Source of the DNA: JAAFIW01 sp031414805
GTDB lineage: Bacteria; Pseudomonadota; Gammaproteobacteria; Burkholderiales; Burkholderiaceae_C
Assembly: GCA_031414805.1 (NCBI GenBank)
Contig: JANOQJ010000080.1
Coordinates: 1 to 64,000 of the forward strand
Direction of reading: 5' to 3'
DNA: 64,000 nucleotides
Shown: piece after piece, positions 44,958 through 53,875 of the stretch
Layout: each line of letters begins with the position of its first letter
How positions within the stretch are numbered: the stretch's first letter is position 1
The notes under the pieces: model-generated
Databases searched by the model: none
What the model saw: the letters and a program-made list of their open reading frames with translations, nothing else
What the model was told of the DNA's origin: nothing
Translations under genes and position numbers: made by a program

Positions 44958-45321
44958 CGGTGTCTTTCGGTTGCAGTTGAGGGAAGGGCAGTGTGGTGTC
45001 GACATGCCCTGCGGTCTGTTCGATGGCGCACGCAAGCCAGGTTTTGCCCCTGCACGAAGAGGTAAGGAGTCAAAGCAATCAGTTAGTCAGTAACGCGTGC
45101 TAAGTGTGCTAAGTGCCAAATCGGCCTTCAGCCCTAATAGATATTGCTCAACCAGCTACGATTTTTGTAGCGGATAAATTCCTTGTGTGCGCCAGCGTAC
45201 AGACCGGCGGCGCGGTCGTGGCTACAAGGGTGAAGCATCAACCTAACCCGCAATCAAGCACCATGACCCCGTACCCACGCCATCAGCCGCCACCCGACCC
45301 GCACTGCACTGTGAGCGGGGT
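44958..45321. other. Intergenic region, no gene
   Basis: 364 bases between the BON gene and the exporter operon. It holds a direct repeat gtgctaagt (about 45098-45115) and a dispersed repeat (45116-45173). The promoter of the exporter operon should lie here; I see no clear -35/-10 pair. Confidence 0.5.
45116..45173 (+). repeat. Dispersed 60-bp repeat, copy 9
   Basis: Forward copy (tattgctcaaccagctacga) with one change in the core, upstream of the exporter operon. Confidence 0.7.
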
Positions 45322-46755
45322 ATGAGCGAGGCTCTGGTCGTACCAGGCAATGGAAAAAAAACCGTTGACGTTGTGACCGAGACGCCAGCAGTTAAACCGC
45401 CAACGACATCGCCCACCCCGCCCACAAGTCCGCCAGCCAAGCCCGGCGAGCCTGCGCCCGTAGCGCCCGCGCGAGAAGAAAAAAAGGCGGCCCCGCGCAG
45501 CCTGCGCAGTTGGTTGTTGATCGCCCTGGGCGTTTTGCTGGTGCTGGCCGCGTTGCTGTATTTGTCGCGCAATCTGATTCTGGGCACACCGACCAAGGTC
45601 TACGCCGCCACCAGCAGTGAGCTGGTGCAAACGGTGGTGGCCAGTGGCCGGGTGATCTCACCGCAGCGGGTGACGGTGGCGCTGCAAGCCTCGGGCCGGG
45701 TGCTGCGGGTGGCGGTGGCTGAAGGCCAGACTGTGGAGCGGGGGCAGCTACTCATCGAGCTGGACAACAGCGACGCGCGTGCCAGCCTGGCCCAAGCCCG
45801 CGCCGCCACGGCCCAGGCCCAGGCCCGCGTGCGGCAGTTGCGCGAGCTGAGCCAACCGGTGGCTGCGCAAGCGCTGGCGCAGGCTCAAGCGACGGCGTTG
45901 CAAGCGCGCAAGGCTCTGGCGCGCAACCGCGACCTGGTCGCACAAGGCTTCATCAGCCAGGCCGCACTGGACGACGCGCAGCGCGCGGTCGATGTGGCCG
46001 ATAGCCAGGTGGCCAGTGCACGGGCACAGGCGGCCTCCAATACGCCAAGCGGCAGCGACGCCGCGCTGGCTCAAGCCGCGCTGGCCCAGGCGATGGCGGG
46101 GCAGCAGCTGGCCAGCGTGAAGCTGGCGCAAGGCCAGGTGCTGGCACCTAGTGCTGGCGTGTTGATCTCGCGCGACGTGGAGGTGGGCGACATCGTGCAG
46201 CCCGGCGAAGCGCTGATGGTGCTGGCCGCTGCAGGGCAGACCCAGGTGCTGGTGCAGATTGACGAAAAAAACCTGTCAAAAATTGCGCTGGGGCAAAAAG
46301 CACTGGGCTCGGCAGACGCGTTTCCCAGTCAGCGCTTTGATGCGGTGGTGTCTTTCATCAACCCCGGTGTGGACGCTGCGCGCGGCTCGGTAGAGGTCAA
46401 GCTGAATGTGACCCAACCGCCTGCTTATTTGCGCCAGGACATGACGGTGTCGATTGACATTGAAACCGCCCGGCGCACGGCCACGGTGGTGATTCCCACC
46501 AGCTCGCTGGAAGACGCCGCCACTGAGCAACCCTGGGTGTTGGTGGTGCGCGATAAGCGCGTCGTCAAGCAGTTCGTCACGCTCGGCCTGCGTGGCGACA
46601 CGCGGGTGGAGGTGCTCACCGGCATCACGGCGGGCGAAGGCGTGGTGCCGGCGTCCAAAACGGGCGTGAAAGCGGGCCAGCGCGTGCGCGCCACCGTCAC
46701 GCCCGAGCCGCCACCGGCGCAGGCCAAATCAAATACCGGGCAACCGGTGCGTTGA
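45322..46755 (+). CDS. Periplasmic adaptor (HlyD/MacA-like) of ABC exporter
   Basis: A 477-residue membrane-fusion protein. A Pro-rich cytoplasmic N-terminus (about 1-65), one membrane span (about 68-92), a biotinyl-lipoyl-like segment (VVASGRVISPQRVTVALQAS), a long Ala/Gln-rich coiled-coil hairpin (about 155-260), and a beta-barrel with SIDIETARRTATVVIPTSSL. Adaptors of this class link an inner-membrane ABC pump to an outer-membrane channel. First gene of the adaptor-permease-ATPase operon; the permease starts four bases later. Confidence 0.85.
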   Translation: MSEALVVPGNGKKTVDVVTETPAVKPPTTSPTPPTSPPAKPGEPAPVAPAREEKKAAPRSLRSWLLIALGVLLVLAALLYLSRNLILGTPTKVYAATSSELVQTVVASGRVISPQRVTVALQASGRVLRVAVAEGQTVERGQLLIELDNSDARASLAQARAATAQAQARVRQLRELSQPVAAQALAQAQATALQARKALARNRDLVAQGFISQAALDDAQRAVDVADSQVASARAQAASNTPSGSDAALAQAALAQAMAGQQLASVKLAQGQVLAPSAGVLISRDVEVGDIVQPGEALMVLAAAGQTQVLVQIDEKNLSKIALGQKALGSADAFPSQRFDAVVSFINPGVDAARGSVEVKLNVTQPPAYLRQDMTVSIDIETARRTATVVIPTSSLEDAATEQPWVLVVRDKRVVKQFVTLGLRGDTRVEVLTGITAGEGVVPASKTGVKAGQRVRATVTPEPPPAQAKSNTGQPVR

Positions 46756-46759
46756 AGCC

Positions 46760-47986
46760 ATGAATCCGCTGTTGCCTTTTGAGTGGGTGCTGGCCACCCG
46801 ATTCTTGCGCGAGGGCTTGCTACAAACGCTGTTCATCATCGCTGGCGTGGCGCTGGGCGTGTCGGTGATTGTGTTTATGTCGGCACTGCTCACCGGGCTG
46901 CAAGCCAGTATTTTCAATACGCTGCTGGACTACCAAGCGCAAATCGTCATCAAGTCGCCCGAGGAAGCACCGCGCAGTTTGCGACAGGAGCCGGGTGTTG
47001 AATTTGCCACGCGGGTGCAGCCGCGCGCCCAGCGCCAGCGTTCGCTGGACCAGTGGCAAAAGGTTCGCGACACGACACTCGCGATTCCCGGTGTGCTGGT
47101 GGTCTCACCTGTGATTGAGGGCGCGGCGTTCATCGTTCGCGGAGACGCCAACACCGGGGTGGGTGTGCGCGGTATCGAGCCGGAAAGCTATTTGCGGCTG
47201 ATTGCGTTGAAAGAAAAAATCATTGCAGGCGATGCAGAGCTGACCAGCACCGACGTGGTGATTGGTAGCGACCTGGCCAATGACTTGGGCCTTGCCATCG
47301 GTGACAAGCTGACGCTGAAAGCCGCCGTGGGGCCGTCTGTGGTGTTATTTGTGTCGGGCATTTTTGACTTTGGTAACCAGGGCCAAAACACGGGCAGCGT
47401 GTACGTCGCGCTGCGCACCGCCCAAAGTCTGCTGGGTTTTCCTGGCGGTGTGACCCGCTTGTGGGTCAAAGTAGCCGCGCCGTTTGAGGCGGAGACCACC
47501 GCGCGGCAAATCGCAGCGCAACCGGGCATTGACGTGGAAAGCTGGATTGAAACCAACGCTGAGTTTTTCAAGGCACTGTCGGGCCAGACCTTGAGCTTTT
47601 TCATGATCCGACTGTTTGTTGGGCTGACGGCTGCGCTGGGCATTGCCAGTGTGCTGGTGGTGTCTGTGGTGCAAAAGTCCAAAGAAATCGGCATCTTGCG
47701 AGCGACGGGCACGACGCGTGGCCAGATTTTGGGCGTGTTTTTGATGCAGGGCGCGATTTTGGGCTTGCTGGGTTCGGTGCTCGGATCGCTCATGGGCTGG
47801 GGGTTTTTGGTCGCATGGCGTGGCTTTGCCGTCAATGATGAAGGGGTGCCGTTTTTTACACTGGAGGCCGGACCGATGCTGTACCTGGTTGTGGCGTTCG
47901 GAGCCACGGCGGTGGGTACGTTGTCGGCGCTGTTCCCGGCGCAACGTGCGGCCCGCCTCGACCCGGCGGTGGCTATCCGTGGCTGA
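46760..47986 (+). CDS. ABC exporter permease, MacB/FtsX-like
   Basis: A 408-residue permease: one N-terminal span (about 18-42), a large periplasmic MacB_PCD domain (about 45-270) and three C-terminal spans of the FtsX type (about 285-310, 325-355, 370-395). Signature VVQKSKEIGILRATGTTRGQ before the second C-terminal span. Unlike MacB, the ATPase is a separate protein, as in DevC-type systems. Substrate unknown. Confidence 0.87.
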   Translation: MNPLLPFEWVLATRFLREGLLQTLFIIAGVALGVSVIVFMSALLTGLQASIFNTLLDYQAQIVIKSPEEAPRSLRQEPGVEFATRVQPRAQRQRSLDQWQKVRDTTLAIPGVLVVSPVIEGAAFIVRGDANTGVGVRGIEPESYLRLIALKEKIIAGDAELTSTDVVIGSDLANDLGLAIGDKLTLKAAVGPSVVLFVSGIFDFGNQGQNTGSVYVALRTAQSLLGFPGGVTRLWVKVAAPFEAETTARQIAAQPGIDVESWIETNAEFFKALSGQTLSFFMIRLFVGLTAALGIASVLVVSVVQKSKEIGILRATGTTRGQILGVFLMQGAILGLLGSVLGSLMGWGFLVAWRGFAVNDEGVPFFTLEAGPMLYLVVAFGATAVGTLSALFPAQRAARLDPAVAIRG

Positions 47987-48758
47987 TGTTGTGGCTGATG
48001 CGCCAGCCAAACCCACAAACGGGCCAACCCTGAGCCTGGAGGGCATTCACAAGTCTTACGGGACTGGCACCGCGCATGAAACCGAGGTGCTGCATGGCAT
48101 TGACCTGTCGCTGGCGCGCGGCGAATTTGCCGCCTTGATCGGCCCCTCGGGCTCGGGAAAAAGCACCTTGCTCAACATCATTGGCCTGCTGGACAAACCC
48201 ACCAGCGGCAAGCTGTTTCTGACGGGGCAAGAAGCTGAAAACCTGCCCGACACAGCTCTGACCAAACTGCGCGCGCAGGCCATTGGTTTTGTATTTCAGT
48301 TTCACAACCTCCTGCCCGCGTTTACCGCTGTGGAAAACGTGATGCTTCCTCTGCTGGCGGCGCGTGGCAGGCCCGATGCAGCCATGCGCAAACGTGCTGA
48401 AGAGTTGATTGACAAGGTGGGCTTGAAGCGCTGGGGCCACCATTTGGCCAACGACCTGTCGGGCGGGCAGCAACAGCGTGTGGCAATTGCACGCGCCCTG
48501 GTGATGCAACCGGCACTGGTGCTGGCCGACGAGCCCACCGGCAACCTGGACACGCAATCGGCCAACAGCATTTTTGACCTGCTGCGCGAAGTCAGCCGTG
48601 GCGGCACCACGTTTTTGATCGTTACCCACGACCCGCGCCTGGCGGCCCGCTGCGACCGAATCATTGAGCTGGTTGATGGGAGGGTTCAGTCCGACAAGCC
48701 CAATGCAGCCACGCACAACGGCCCAGCCAGCGCTGAAGATGCGCCGGTGTCCGCATGA
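47979..48758 (+). CDS. ABC exporter ATPase, MacB/LolD-like
   Basis: A 259-residue ATPase with Walker A GPSGSGKST, Q-loop FVFQFHNLLPAFTAVEN, signature LSGGQQQR, Walker B VLADEPTGNLD and H-loop VTHD. I start at GTG 47979 (VADVVADAPAKP), which overlaps the permease stop; the open frame continues upstream inside the permease gene. No outer-membrane channel gene is adjacent, so a shared TolC-like protein would be needed. Confidence 0.9.
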   Translation: MADVVADAPAKPTNGPTLSLEGIHKSYGTGTAHETEVLHGIDLSLARGEFAALIGPSGSGKSTLLNIIGLLDKPTSGKLFLTGQEAENLPDTALTKLRAQAIGFVFQFHNLLPAFTAVENVMLPLLAARGRPDAAMRKRAEELIDKVGLKRWGHHLANDLSGGQQQRVAIARALVMQPALVLADEPTGNLDTQSANSIFDLLREVSRGGTTFLIVTHDPRLAARCDRIIELVDGRVQSDKPNAATHNGPASAEDAPVSA

Positions 48759-48955
48759 AGTTGCTGTTGATGCGAATCTCCTGAAGCCTTTGCAATTAGC
48801 GTTGTTGAATTCCCGTTCGGACTCAGCAGAGGGTATCCAGGAAACCCCGTCCAGGCTGGGCTGAGGAGCGCAAAACCCAGTGGATCAGGGCATGTGCTTG
48901 TTTGAGCCGCAGGCGAGTTTGCACATGACCCCACTGGGTTTGAGCACCGCAAGTT

Positions 48956-49056
48956 CCCCGTCGCTTCGCGACGGGACCCAGACTGCGGGTCGCCTTTCTT
49001 TTGCGTGACTTTTCTTTGGCGAAACAAAGAAAAGTGAGTCGCTGTCGGGCGACTCC
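48956..49056. repeat. Triple-hairpin intergenic repeat
   Basis: Three palindromes in a row: cccgtcgcttcgcgacggg (48957-48975), cttttctttggcg / aaacaaagaaaag (49009-49034) and gagtcgctgtcgggcgactc (49036-49055). The ttttctttggcgaaacaaag core is, as I recall, a widespread intergenic repeat of Proteobacteria, often mis-annotated as a short protein. It may terminate the exporter operon. Confidence 0.6.
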
Positions 49057-49201
49057 CGACATCTGCGCTACTGAATTAGTAGGTGCTTGAGCCGTACCAG
49101 TCTGCACGTTTACCTGATTTGACTCAAAAATGGCCTGCTGAGGCCGCTTAACCAGGTCTTGGGTGCTTGGAAGGGGCGGGGATACTTGGCAGGGCGCAGA
49201 C

Positions 49202-49228
49202 GGTTGATACTTCATAGGATCGGATCAA
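49202..49228. repeat. Solo arm of the MITE-like element
   Basis: Reverse complement reads attgatccgatcctatgaag and then tatcaa, closely matching the left arm at 39030-39065. The partner arm is not evident. Confidence 0.45.
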
Positions 49229-49246
49229 TAGCGTTCAAATATGCAT

Positions 49247-49303
49247 CAAATCAGTCTATAACCCTTTTGAATACTGCTCAAGCAGCTATCAAATTAAATA
49301 TCA
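49247..49303 (+). repeat. Dispersed 60-bp repeat, copy 10
   Basis: Forward copy (actgctcaagcagctatcaa with upstream tataacccttttgaat). Confidence 0.75.
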
Positions 49304-49334
49304 TATTGTCATTGTTTAAGTCGTCAAGCAGACA

Positions 49335-49372
49335 GAAAAAAGCCCGACCCACATGAGGGCCGGGCTTTTGTC
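49335..49372 (-). terminator. Rho-independent terminator
   Basis: On the minus strand a GC-rich stem (agcccggcc / gggtcgggct) with loop ctcatgt is followed by six T. It starts about 11 bases after the stop of the small lipoprotein gene, ending the DUF4331 unit. Confidence 0.85.
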
Positions 49373-49382
49373 ATTAACCACT

Positions 49383-49679
49383 CTACAGGCTGGCGTTCGG
49401 CTCCGTGGTGTCGCTGGTGGGCAGGGTGATGTCACCCACCACCAAGGGCTCGGCGGTGCTTTCCGGAGTGCCCAGCAAGCTGCTCACAAATGCGATCAGC
49501 CCTGCCACGCTGGCGGTGGCGGATTCGGGTATGGCAGCAGCTGGAGGAGGTGCGGGTGCAGGCGTGGGAGCAGGGTCATCGTTGCCCCCGCAGGCTGCCA
49601 ACGTAGCCGCCATCAGCACCGCCAGGGCGGCCATGCGCAGCTGGCGAGTCGTTGGACTGTTCATATCAAACGTTTTCAT
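49383..49679 (-). CDS. Small lipoprotein
   Basis: A 98-residue exported lipoprotein: signal peptide with lipobox TLAACGG (Cys near residue 30), Pro/Ala spacer (APTPAPAPPPAAA) and a short hydrophobic helix VAGLIAFVSSLLG. It follows the DUF4331 gene by 34 bases and precedes a strong terminator, so the two are co-transcribed. Function unknown. Confidence 0.7.
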   Translation of the reverse strand: MKTFDMNSPTTRQLRMAALAVLMAATLAACGGNDDPAPTPAPAPPPAAAIPESATASVAGLIAFVSSLLGTPESTAEPLVVGDITLPTSDTTEPNASL

Positions 49680-49713
49680 GGTGTTGTCCTTGTGATCAGT
49701 TCAAACCAACGGC

Positions 49714-51345
49714 TCACTGCGAACCTGCGTTGGGCGTGTTCAGGTACGGGAACGTGGTCAGGAAAGGCACAACCGCCTGGTCTACGCCGTCATGCACCTG
49801 TGCTGACGTGGCACCTGTGGGAACGCTGGAGGCTTTGCACTGCGATGTCACACCAGCTACGCCGGGGATGCTGTTGAGCTTGAGCGAGTCGTTGTCGCCG
49901 TTGATCACGCACAGACCGCCCAGCATGGCCACCAAGGCAATGTCCACCACGTCGTCTTTGGGGCGGCGACCGTTGGGGAAACCGGCCAAATCTTTGGCTT
50001 GTGCCAGATTGGCCGTACCACCCACACGCAGCACTTCACCGGCCACACCCAAACGGTTCTGGTCAGCAAACTGCACGGGGCCAATGGCGGTGTTCAAACG
50101 CAGCATTTCTGATGCGGTGACGGTAGCTGGCTTGTTCACGCCGGTGATGCCGGTCAGGAACACGGTGGCCAGGTCGGTGCGGGGAATGTTGGTGGGCGCC
50201 AGACCGGCTGCGTTGTTGGTCAACACCAAGCCAAGCAAAGCGGGCAGGGTGGGGTTGGTGACGTAATCTAAAAATTGACCATCGCCGCTAGGTTTAGACG
50301 CATTGAATTTGTCTTTGTCTTTCAGGCCAATCACCAGCTCATTGACCAGCGGCTGGCCCAAGCGGGAAACCTGGGCCCAGGCACCACCGGATTTAACCGA
50401 TGTTTGATGTCCAGAAGCGGGTGCGCCGGAGATCAACTGCGCCTGGCGCAAGCTGGCGGTCGTCCAGCCACCAATCACGGTCTCTGTACCAGCCGTCAGG
50501 CAGTCTTTGTGCACTTCCAGCGCAATGGAGGTGACGTTGGCGTTTTGAATGGAATTGGCGGCAAAAGCGTTGATCAGGCTGGGGTTGGTGATCTGGGGCA
50601 GGGTGGCGTTGACCAGGTCGAAAACGGGACCCAAATTCACAGCAAAGCCTTCCTGGCGCTGGCCCACAAACACTTTGCCAGTGTCTTTGCCTGCGGGGCA
50701 GCCGGGAATTTTCACTTCATGGATGTGTTTGCTAGCATAGGTGGCGTAAGCGGCGGTGTTGCCCAATGTCTTGACACCGATGTAGTCCACAGGCTTTTCA
50801 AAGGTGGTGGCGCCAGCGGTTTTGGCGACGGCAGACACGGCACCCGTGCGGCGGTCACCGCGCACGATGTTCACGGTGTACGACTCGTTGAGGTTCAGGT
50901 TGGCGTCGTTGACGTTGGCAACGGCGCCAGCCTGAATCAAGGGAATGGCCACTGATCGTTGCGCGGCACCGGCACCAATGGGCAAGGAGACGTTGTTCAG
51001 CTTGTTGGCAAAGCGGAACTGAAAGGTGATGTCTTCTTTGGCATCGCCGTTGTTATCCAGGTGAATTTCGTACAGGGCGTTGGGGTCCATCTGGAAGTAG
51101 TTGGGGCCGCCGTACGGGGCTTGCAGGGGCTGGTAATTGGCAATGAGGGTGACGTAGTCGCTGCGGCCACCGGTGCCTGTGGTGGAGACGCCTTCGTAGC
51201 TGCGAAACATGTAAAAGTCAGTGGCATCGACTTTGGGGCTGGCCGTGATGCCAGGGGCTTCGCGGTGGCTGGAGGCCATCGACAAACCTGCGGCGCAGAC
51301 GGCTGTGACGGCCAGCGCGGTCAGGGATAGTTTGGTGGGTCGCAT
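49714..51345 (-). CDS. DUF4331 secreted protein
   Basis: A 543-residue exported protein with a Sec signal (about 1-27, ending SMASSH). The family start SSHREAPGITASPKVDATDFYMFRSYE is clear; two DUF4331-type beta-rich parts follow, including GGWTTASLRQAQLI and RRPKDDVVDIAL. Function unknown; members are secreted or surface proteins, often co-encoded with small lipoproteins. ATG 51345 follows an aggagat site; the open frame upstream is non-coding. Confidence 0.87.
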   Translation of the reverse strand: MRPTKLSLTALAVTAVCAAGLSMASSHREAPGITASPKVDATDFYMFRSYEGVSTTGTGGRSDYVTLIANYQPLQAPYGGPNYFQMDPNALYEIHLDNNGDAKEDITFQFRFANKLNNVSLPIGAGAAQRSVAIPLIQAGAVANVNDANLNLNESYTVNIVRGDRRTGAVSAVAKTAGATTFEKPVDYIGVKTLGNTAAYATYASKHIHEVKIPGCPAGKDTGKVFVGQRQEGFAVNLGPVFDLVNATLPQITNPSLINAFAANSIQNANVTSIALEVHKDCLTAGTETVIGGWTTASLRQAQLISGAPASGHQTSVKSGGAWAQVSRLGQPLVNELVIGLKDKDKFNASKPSGDGQFLDYVTNPTLPALLGLVLTNNAAGLAPTNIPRTDLATVFLTGITGVNKPATVTASEMLRLNTAIGPVQFADQNRLGVAGEVLRVGGTANLAQAKDLAGFPNGRRPKDDVVDIALVAMLGGLCVINGDNDSLKLNSIPGVAGVTSQCKASSVPTGATSAQVHDGVDQAVVPFLTTFPYLNTPNAGSQ

Positions 51346-51685
51346 GAAGGATCTCCTGGGGGGTTGTAAAAGTTCATGTTGAGCAAACTCGCTCAACGCG
51401 CATCGTGGGTTACGCGCAGGGGCGCAGGCGTAGGACAAGCGCTGAAACAGCCGTAGGCTGAATTGATGCAGGGAGTCCCCAGCTCCCAATCGTCCGCGCG
51501 GGATGCTGCGATGACCAAATTTAAGGCAATTGGCCTTACAGCCCTTATAAAAACTGCTCAAGCAGCTATTATTTAAATAGCAAGCAAGCTATTTACAGTG
51601 TTATGTGCGCCGTCGAACAGACGTCTTGACGTATGCCGTACACGCTACGCATCAGGTGGACGCCCGCTCCACCCGAAAGCCATGC
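51346..51685. other. Divergent intergenic region, no gene
   Basis: 340 bases between the DUF4331 gene and the nitroreductase-like gene. It contains a cgtaggac motif (51429-51436) and a dispersed repeat (51525-51583). Confidence 0.5.
51525..51583 (+). repeat. Dispersed 60-bp repeat, copy 11
   Basis: Forward copy (ttggccttacagcccttata, ctgctcaagcagctattatt) about 100 bases before the nitroreductase-like gene. Confidence 0.78.
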
Positions 51686-52852
51686 ATGTTTACACGCCGA
51701 AAGTTGGTTCTGGCCGCCAGTGCACCACTGGTTTTGAACGCCTGCGCGCCCGCCGCCAGTACCACCTATGAAGACGCTGCGAAGCAAACTTGGCAAATCC
51801 CGCCAGCTGCGCCTGTGGGTGCGCCACCGGTCACGCAGCCCTTGCTACGCGAGCTGGTGCGGGTGGCCACGCTGGCACCGTCCAGTCATAACACGCAGTG
51901 CTGGAAATTTGCTGTGGCCGACACCAAGATCTCCGAGAAGCCCGGCACGGTGTGGATCGCACCCGACCTGTCGCGTCGCTGCCCGGCGGTAGACCCGGAC
52001 GACCACCATCTGTTTGTTTCCCTGGGCTGCGCCACTGAAAACCTGGCGCAAGCCGCGCTGGCCCACGGCTTCATGGCCCAGGCCACGGTGGGTGCAGCCG
52101 ATGCCATTCAGATCAATCTGCAACCCACGCTGGCCGCGACATCACCGCTGTATTCAGCCATTGCCCAGCGGCAATGCACCCGCAGTGAATTTGATGGGCA
52201 AGCCGTGTCGCCGGACGATCTGCGCCTGTTGCGAGTGGCGGTCAAGCCGCCAGGCACCAGCGCGGGGGTACAACTGCTGCTCATCACCGAAAAACCGCAG
52301 ATGGAGCAAGTGCTGGCGCAGGTTATTGCAGCCAACAGCGCGCAAATGGACGATACGGCATTTGTGGCTGAGCTGAAAAGCTGGATCCGTTTCAACGATG
52401 CGCAAGCGCTGCGCACCGGCGATGGCTTGTTTGCCCGCGCCTCAGGCAACCCAGCCGTTCCCCCGTGGCTGGGCAGCGCTTTGTTTCCGCTGTTGTTCAA
52501 AGCCAGTAGCGAGAACGACAAGTACGCCAAGCAGGTGCGCAGCAGCGCAGGTATTGCGGTGTTTACGTCTGAAGCGCTGCTGCCCAACGAGGCTGCAGCG
52601 CAAAAAGCCCACTGGGTAGAAGCCGGGCGCGCTTACCAGCGCTTTGCACTGCAAGCCACTGCCTTGGGCATACGCACGGCGTTTTTGAACCAGCCGGTGG
52701 AAGTGGTCAGCCAGCGCGCGGCATTTGCAACTGCCTGGGGCCTGGGGGCGCGCCGCCCAGACTTGGTGGTGCGCTTTGGCCGCGGGCCGCTGATGCCCCG
52801 CTCACTGCGCAGGCCGGTGGACGCGGTGCTGGTGGCAGCGACGGCTACCTAA
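51686..52852 (+). CDS. Nitroreductase-like (Acg family) lipoprotein
   Basis: A 388-residue protein with a signal carrying TRRKLVL and a lipobox (LNAC, Cys near residue 19), so probably membrane-tethered outside the cytoplasm. The rest is a double nitroreductase-like fold: ELVRVATLAPSSHNTQCWKF, AIAQRQCTRSEFDGQAV and RFALQATALGIRTAFLNQPV, as in Acg-family FMN-binding proteins of unclear activity. ATG 51686 is used because it begins the signal. First of a run with the M23-like, cytochrome b561 and VOC genes. Confidence 0.75.
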   Translation: MFTRRKLVLAASAPLVLNACAPAASTTYEDAAKQTWQIPPAAPVGAPPVTQPLLRELVRVATLAPSSHNTQCWKFAVADTKISEKPGTVWIAPDLSRRCPAVDPDDHHLFVSLGCATENLAQAALAHGFMAQATVGAADAIQINLQPTLAATSPLYSAIAQRQCTRSEFDGQAVSPDDLRLLRVAVKPPGTSAGVQLLLITEKPQMEQVLAQVIAANSAQMDDTAFVAELKSWIRFNDAQALRTGDGLFARASGNPAVPPWLGSALFPLLFKASSENDKYAKQVRSSAGIAVFTSEALLPNEAAAQKAHWVEAGRAYQRFALQATALGIRTAFLNQPVEVVSQRAAFATAWGLGARRPDLVVRFGRGPLMPRSLRRPVDAVLVAATAT

Positions 52853-52870
52853 ACTGATTCGGCGTCGTAC

Positions 52871-53875
52871 ATGGCCTTACTGCTCGTTCTGCAAATCGCG
52901 CTGCCGCTGGTTCTGCTGGGTTGGCTGGCGTTGACTCCAGCCGCCAGCATCGTCGGCTTGGGGCTGCAAATACTCGGCACAGCGCTTTGCCTGGCCGCAT
53001 TGGGTCTGACGGGTCTGTGGATGTTCCCGCCGTGGTGGATGGCCTATGTGTGGGGCGGTGCCGGCTTGCTGGCTGCGGGCCTGGCGCTGTTCCGGCACAT
53101 ATCGGCCCACCCGGCCCACCCAGTCACCACACGCACAAATACATGCACATCGACGGTCCCGGTGGGCGGCCTAGCCCTTGGTGCTGCCTTGTTCTTTGCA
53201 GTGTTGAGCCTGACCGGCGGCTACCTGGTGACGCACGCTCTGGCGGGCCGCGCCCCGTCCTCGGCCTTGCTCGCGCAACAGGTCGACCTGGCCTTTCCGC
53301 TGGCCACCTCGGGAGCAGGCACCTATCTGGTAGTCAACGGCGGGTATGACACCACCATCAATGCCCACCTGAAAACGCTGGACACCACACAGAGCGCATT
53401 TGCTGCCTGGCGTGGTCAGTCGTATGGCGTGGACATCGTCAAGATCAATGCGCTGGGGCTGCGTGCCACAGGCGTGCAACCGGCAGAACCCCAGGCATAC
53501 CTGATTTACGGCACGCCCGTGCTCGCACCCTGCGACGGGTGGGTGGTGGTTGTGGTGGATGGCCTGCCCGACATGCCCGTGCCGCAGGTTGACCGCGTTC
53601 ACCTGGCAGGCAACCATGTTCTGCTGCGCTGCGAACGGGCTGATGTATTGCTCGGGCATTTGAAGCCGGGCAGCCTGCAAGTGAAGGTGGGCGCTCCAGT
53701 GAGGCTGGGACAGGTCGTCGGCGCAGTGGGCAATTCAGGCAACACCGGCGAGCCGCATTTGCACATCCATGCCCAGCAACCTGGCACGGCGCAGCAGCCG
53801 TTCTCAGGCAACCCGCTGGCTCTGAAACTGGCAGGCAGAAACCTGTCCCGTAACGACCGGGTCAACACACCATGA
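52871..53875 (+). CDS. M23 (LytM)-like membrane protein, altered zinc site
   Basis: A 334-residue protein with three or four N-terminal membrane spans (about 2-20, 25-45, 52-75, 98-120) and a periplasmic LytM-like domain: YGTPVLAPCDGWVVVVVD, GNHVLLRCERADVLLGHLKP, GAPVRLGQVVGAVGNSGNTG and the H-L-H-I-H zinc motif. In active M23 enzymes the first zinc ligands form H-x3-D; here the matching stretch is GQSYGVDIV, keeping Asp but with Ser in place of His. It may be catalytically dead or bind ligand differently. It overlaps the cytochrome b561 gene by four bases. Confidence 0.72.
   Translation: MALLLVLQIALPLVLLGWLALTPAASIVGLGLQILGTALCLAALGLTGLWMFPPWWMAYVWGGAGLLAAGLALFRHISAHPAHPVTTRTNTCTSTVPVGGLALGAALFFAVLSLTGGYLVTHALAGRAPSSALLAQQVDLAFPLATSGAGTYLVVNGGYDTTINAHLKTLDTTQSAFAAWRGQSYGVDIVKINALGLRATGVQPAEPQAYLIYGTPVLAPCDGWVVVVVDGLPDMPVPQVDRVHLAGNHVLLRCERADVLLGHLKPGSLQVKVGAPVRLGQVVGAVGNSGNTGEPHLHIHAQQPGTAQQPFSGNPLALKLAGRNLSRNDRVNTP

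Larger units (their letters stand above)
48759..49382. other. 624-base gene-free region rich in repeats
   Basis: No credible ORF. It holds three consecutive hairpins (48956-49056), a degenerate dispersed repeat (about 49067-49130), an arm of the MITE-like element (49202-49228), a dispersed repeat (49247-49303) and a terminator (49335-49372). Confidence 0.6.

Noticed and set aside
48956..49060. Short protein encoded by the ttttctttggcg repeat
   Set aside because: This is a multi-hairpin non-coding repeat; ORFs over it are shadows.
147..51583. Dispersed repeats as a CRISPR array
   Set aside because: Copies are kilobases apart, vary in sequence and orientation, and have no spacers or cas genes.
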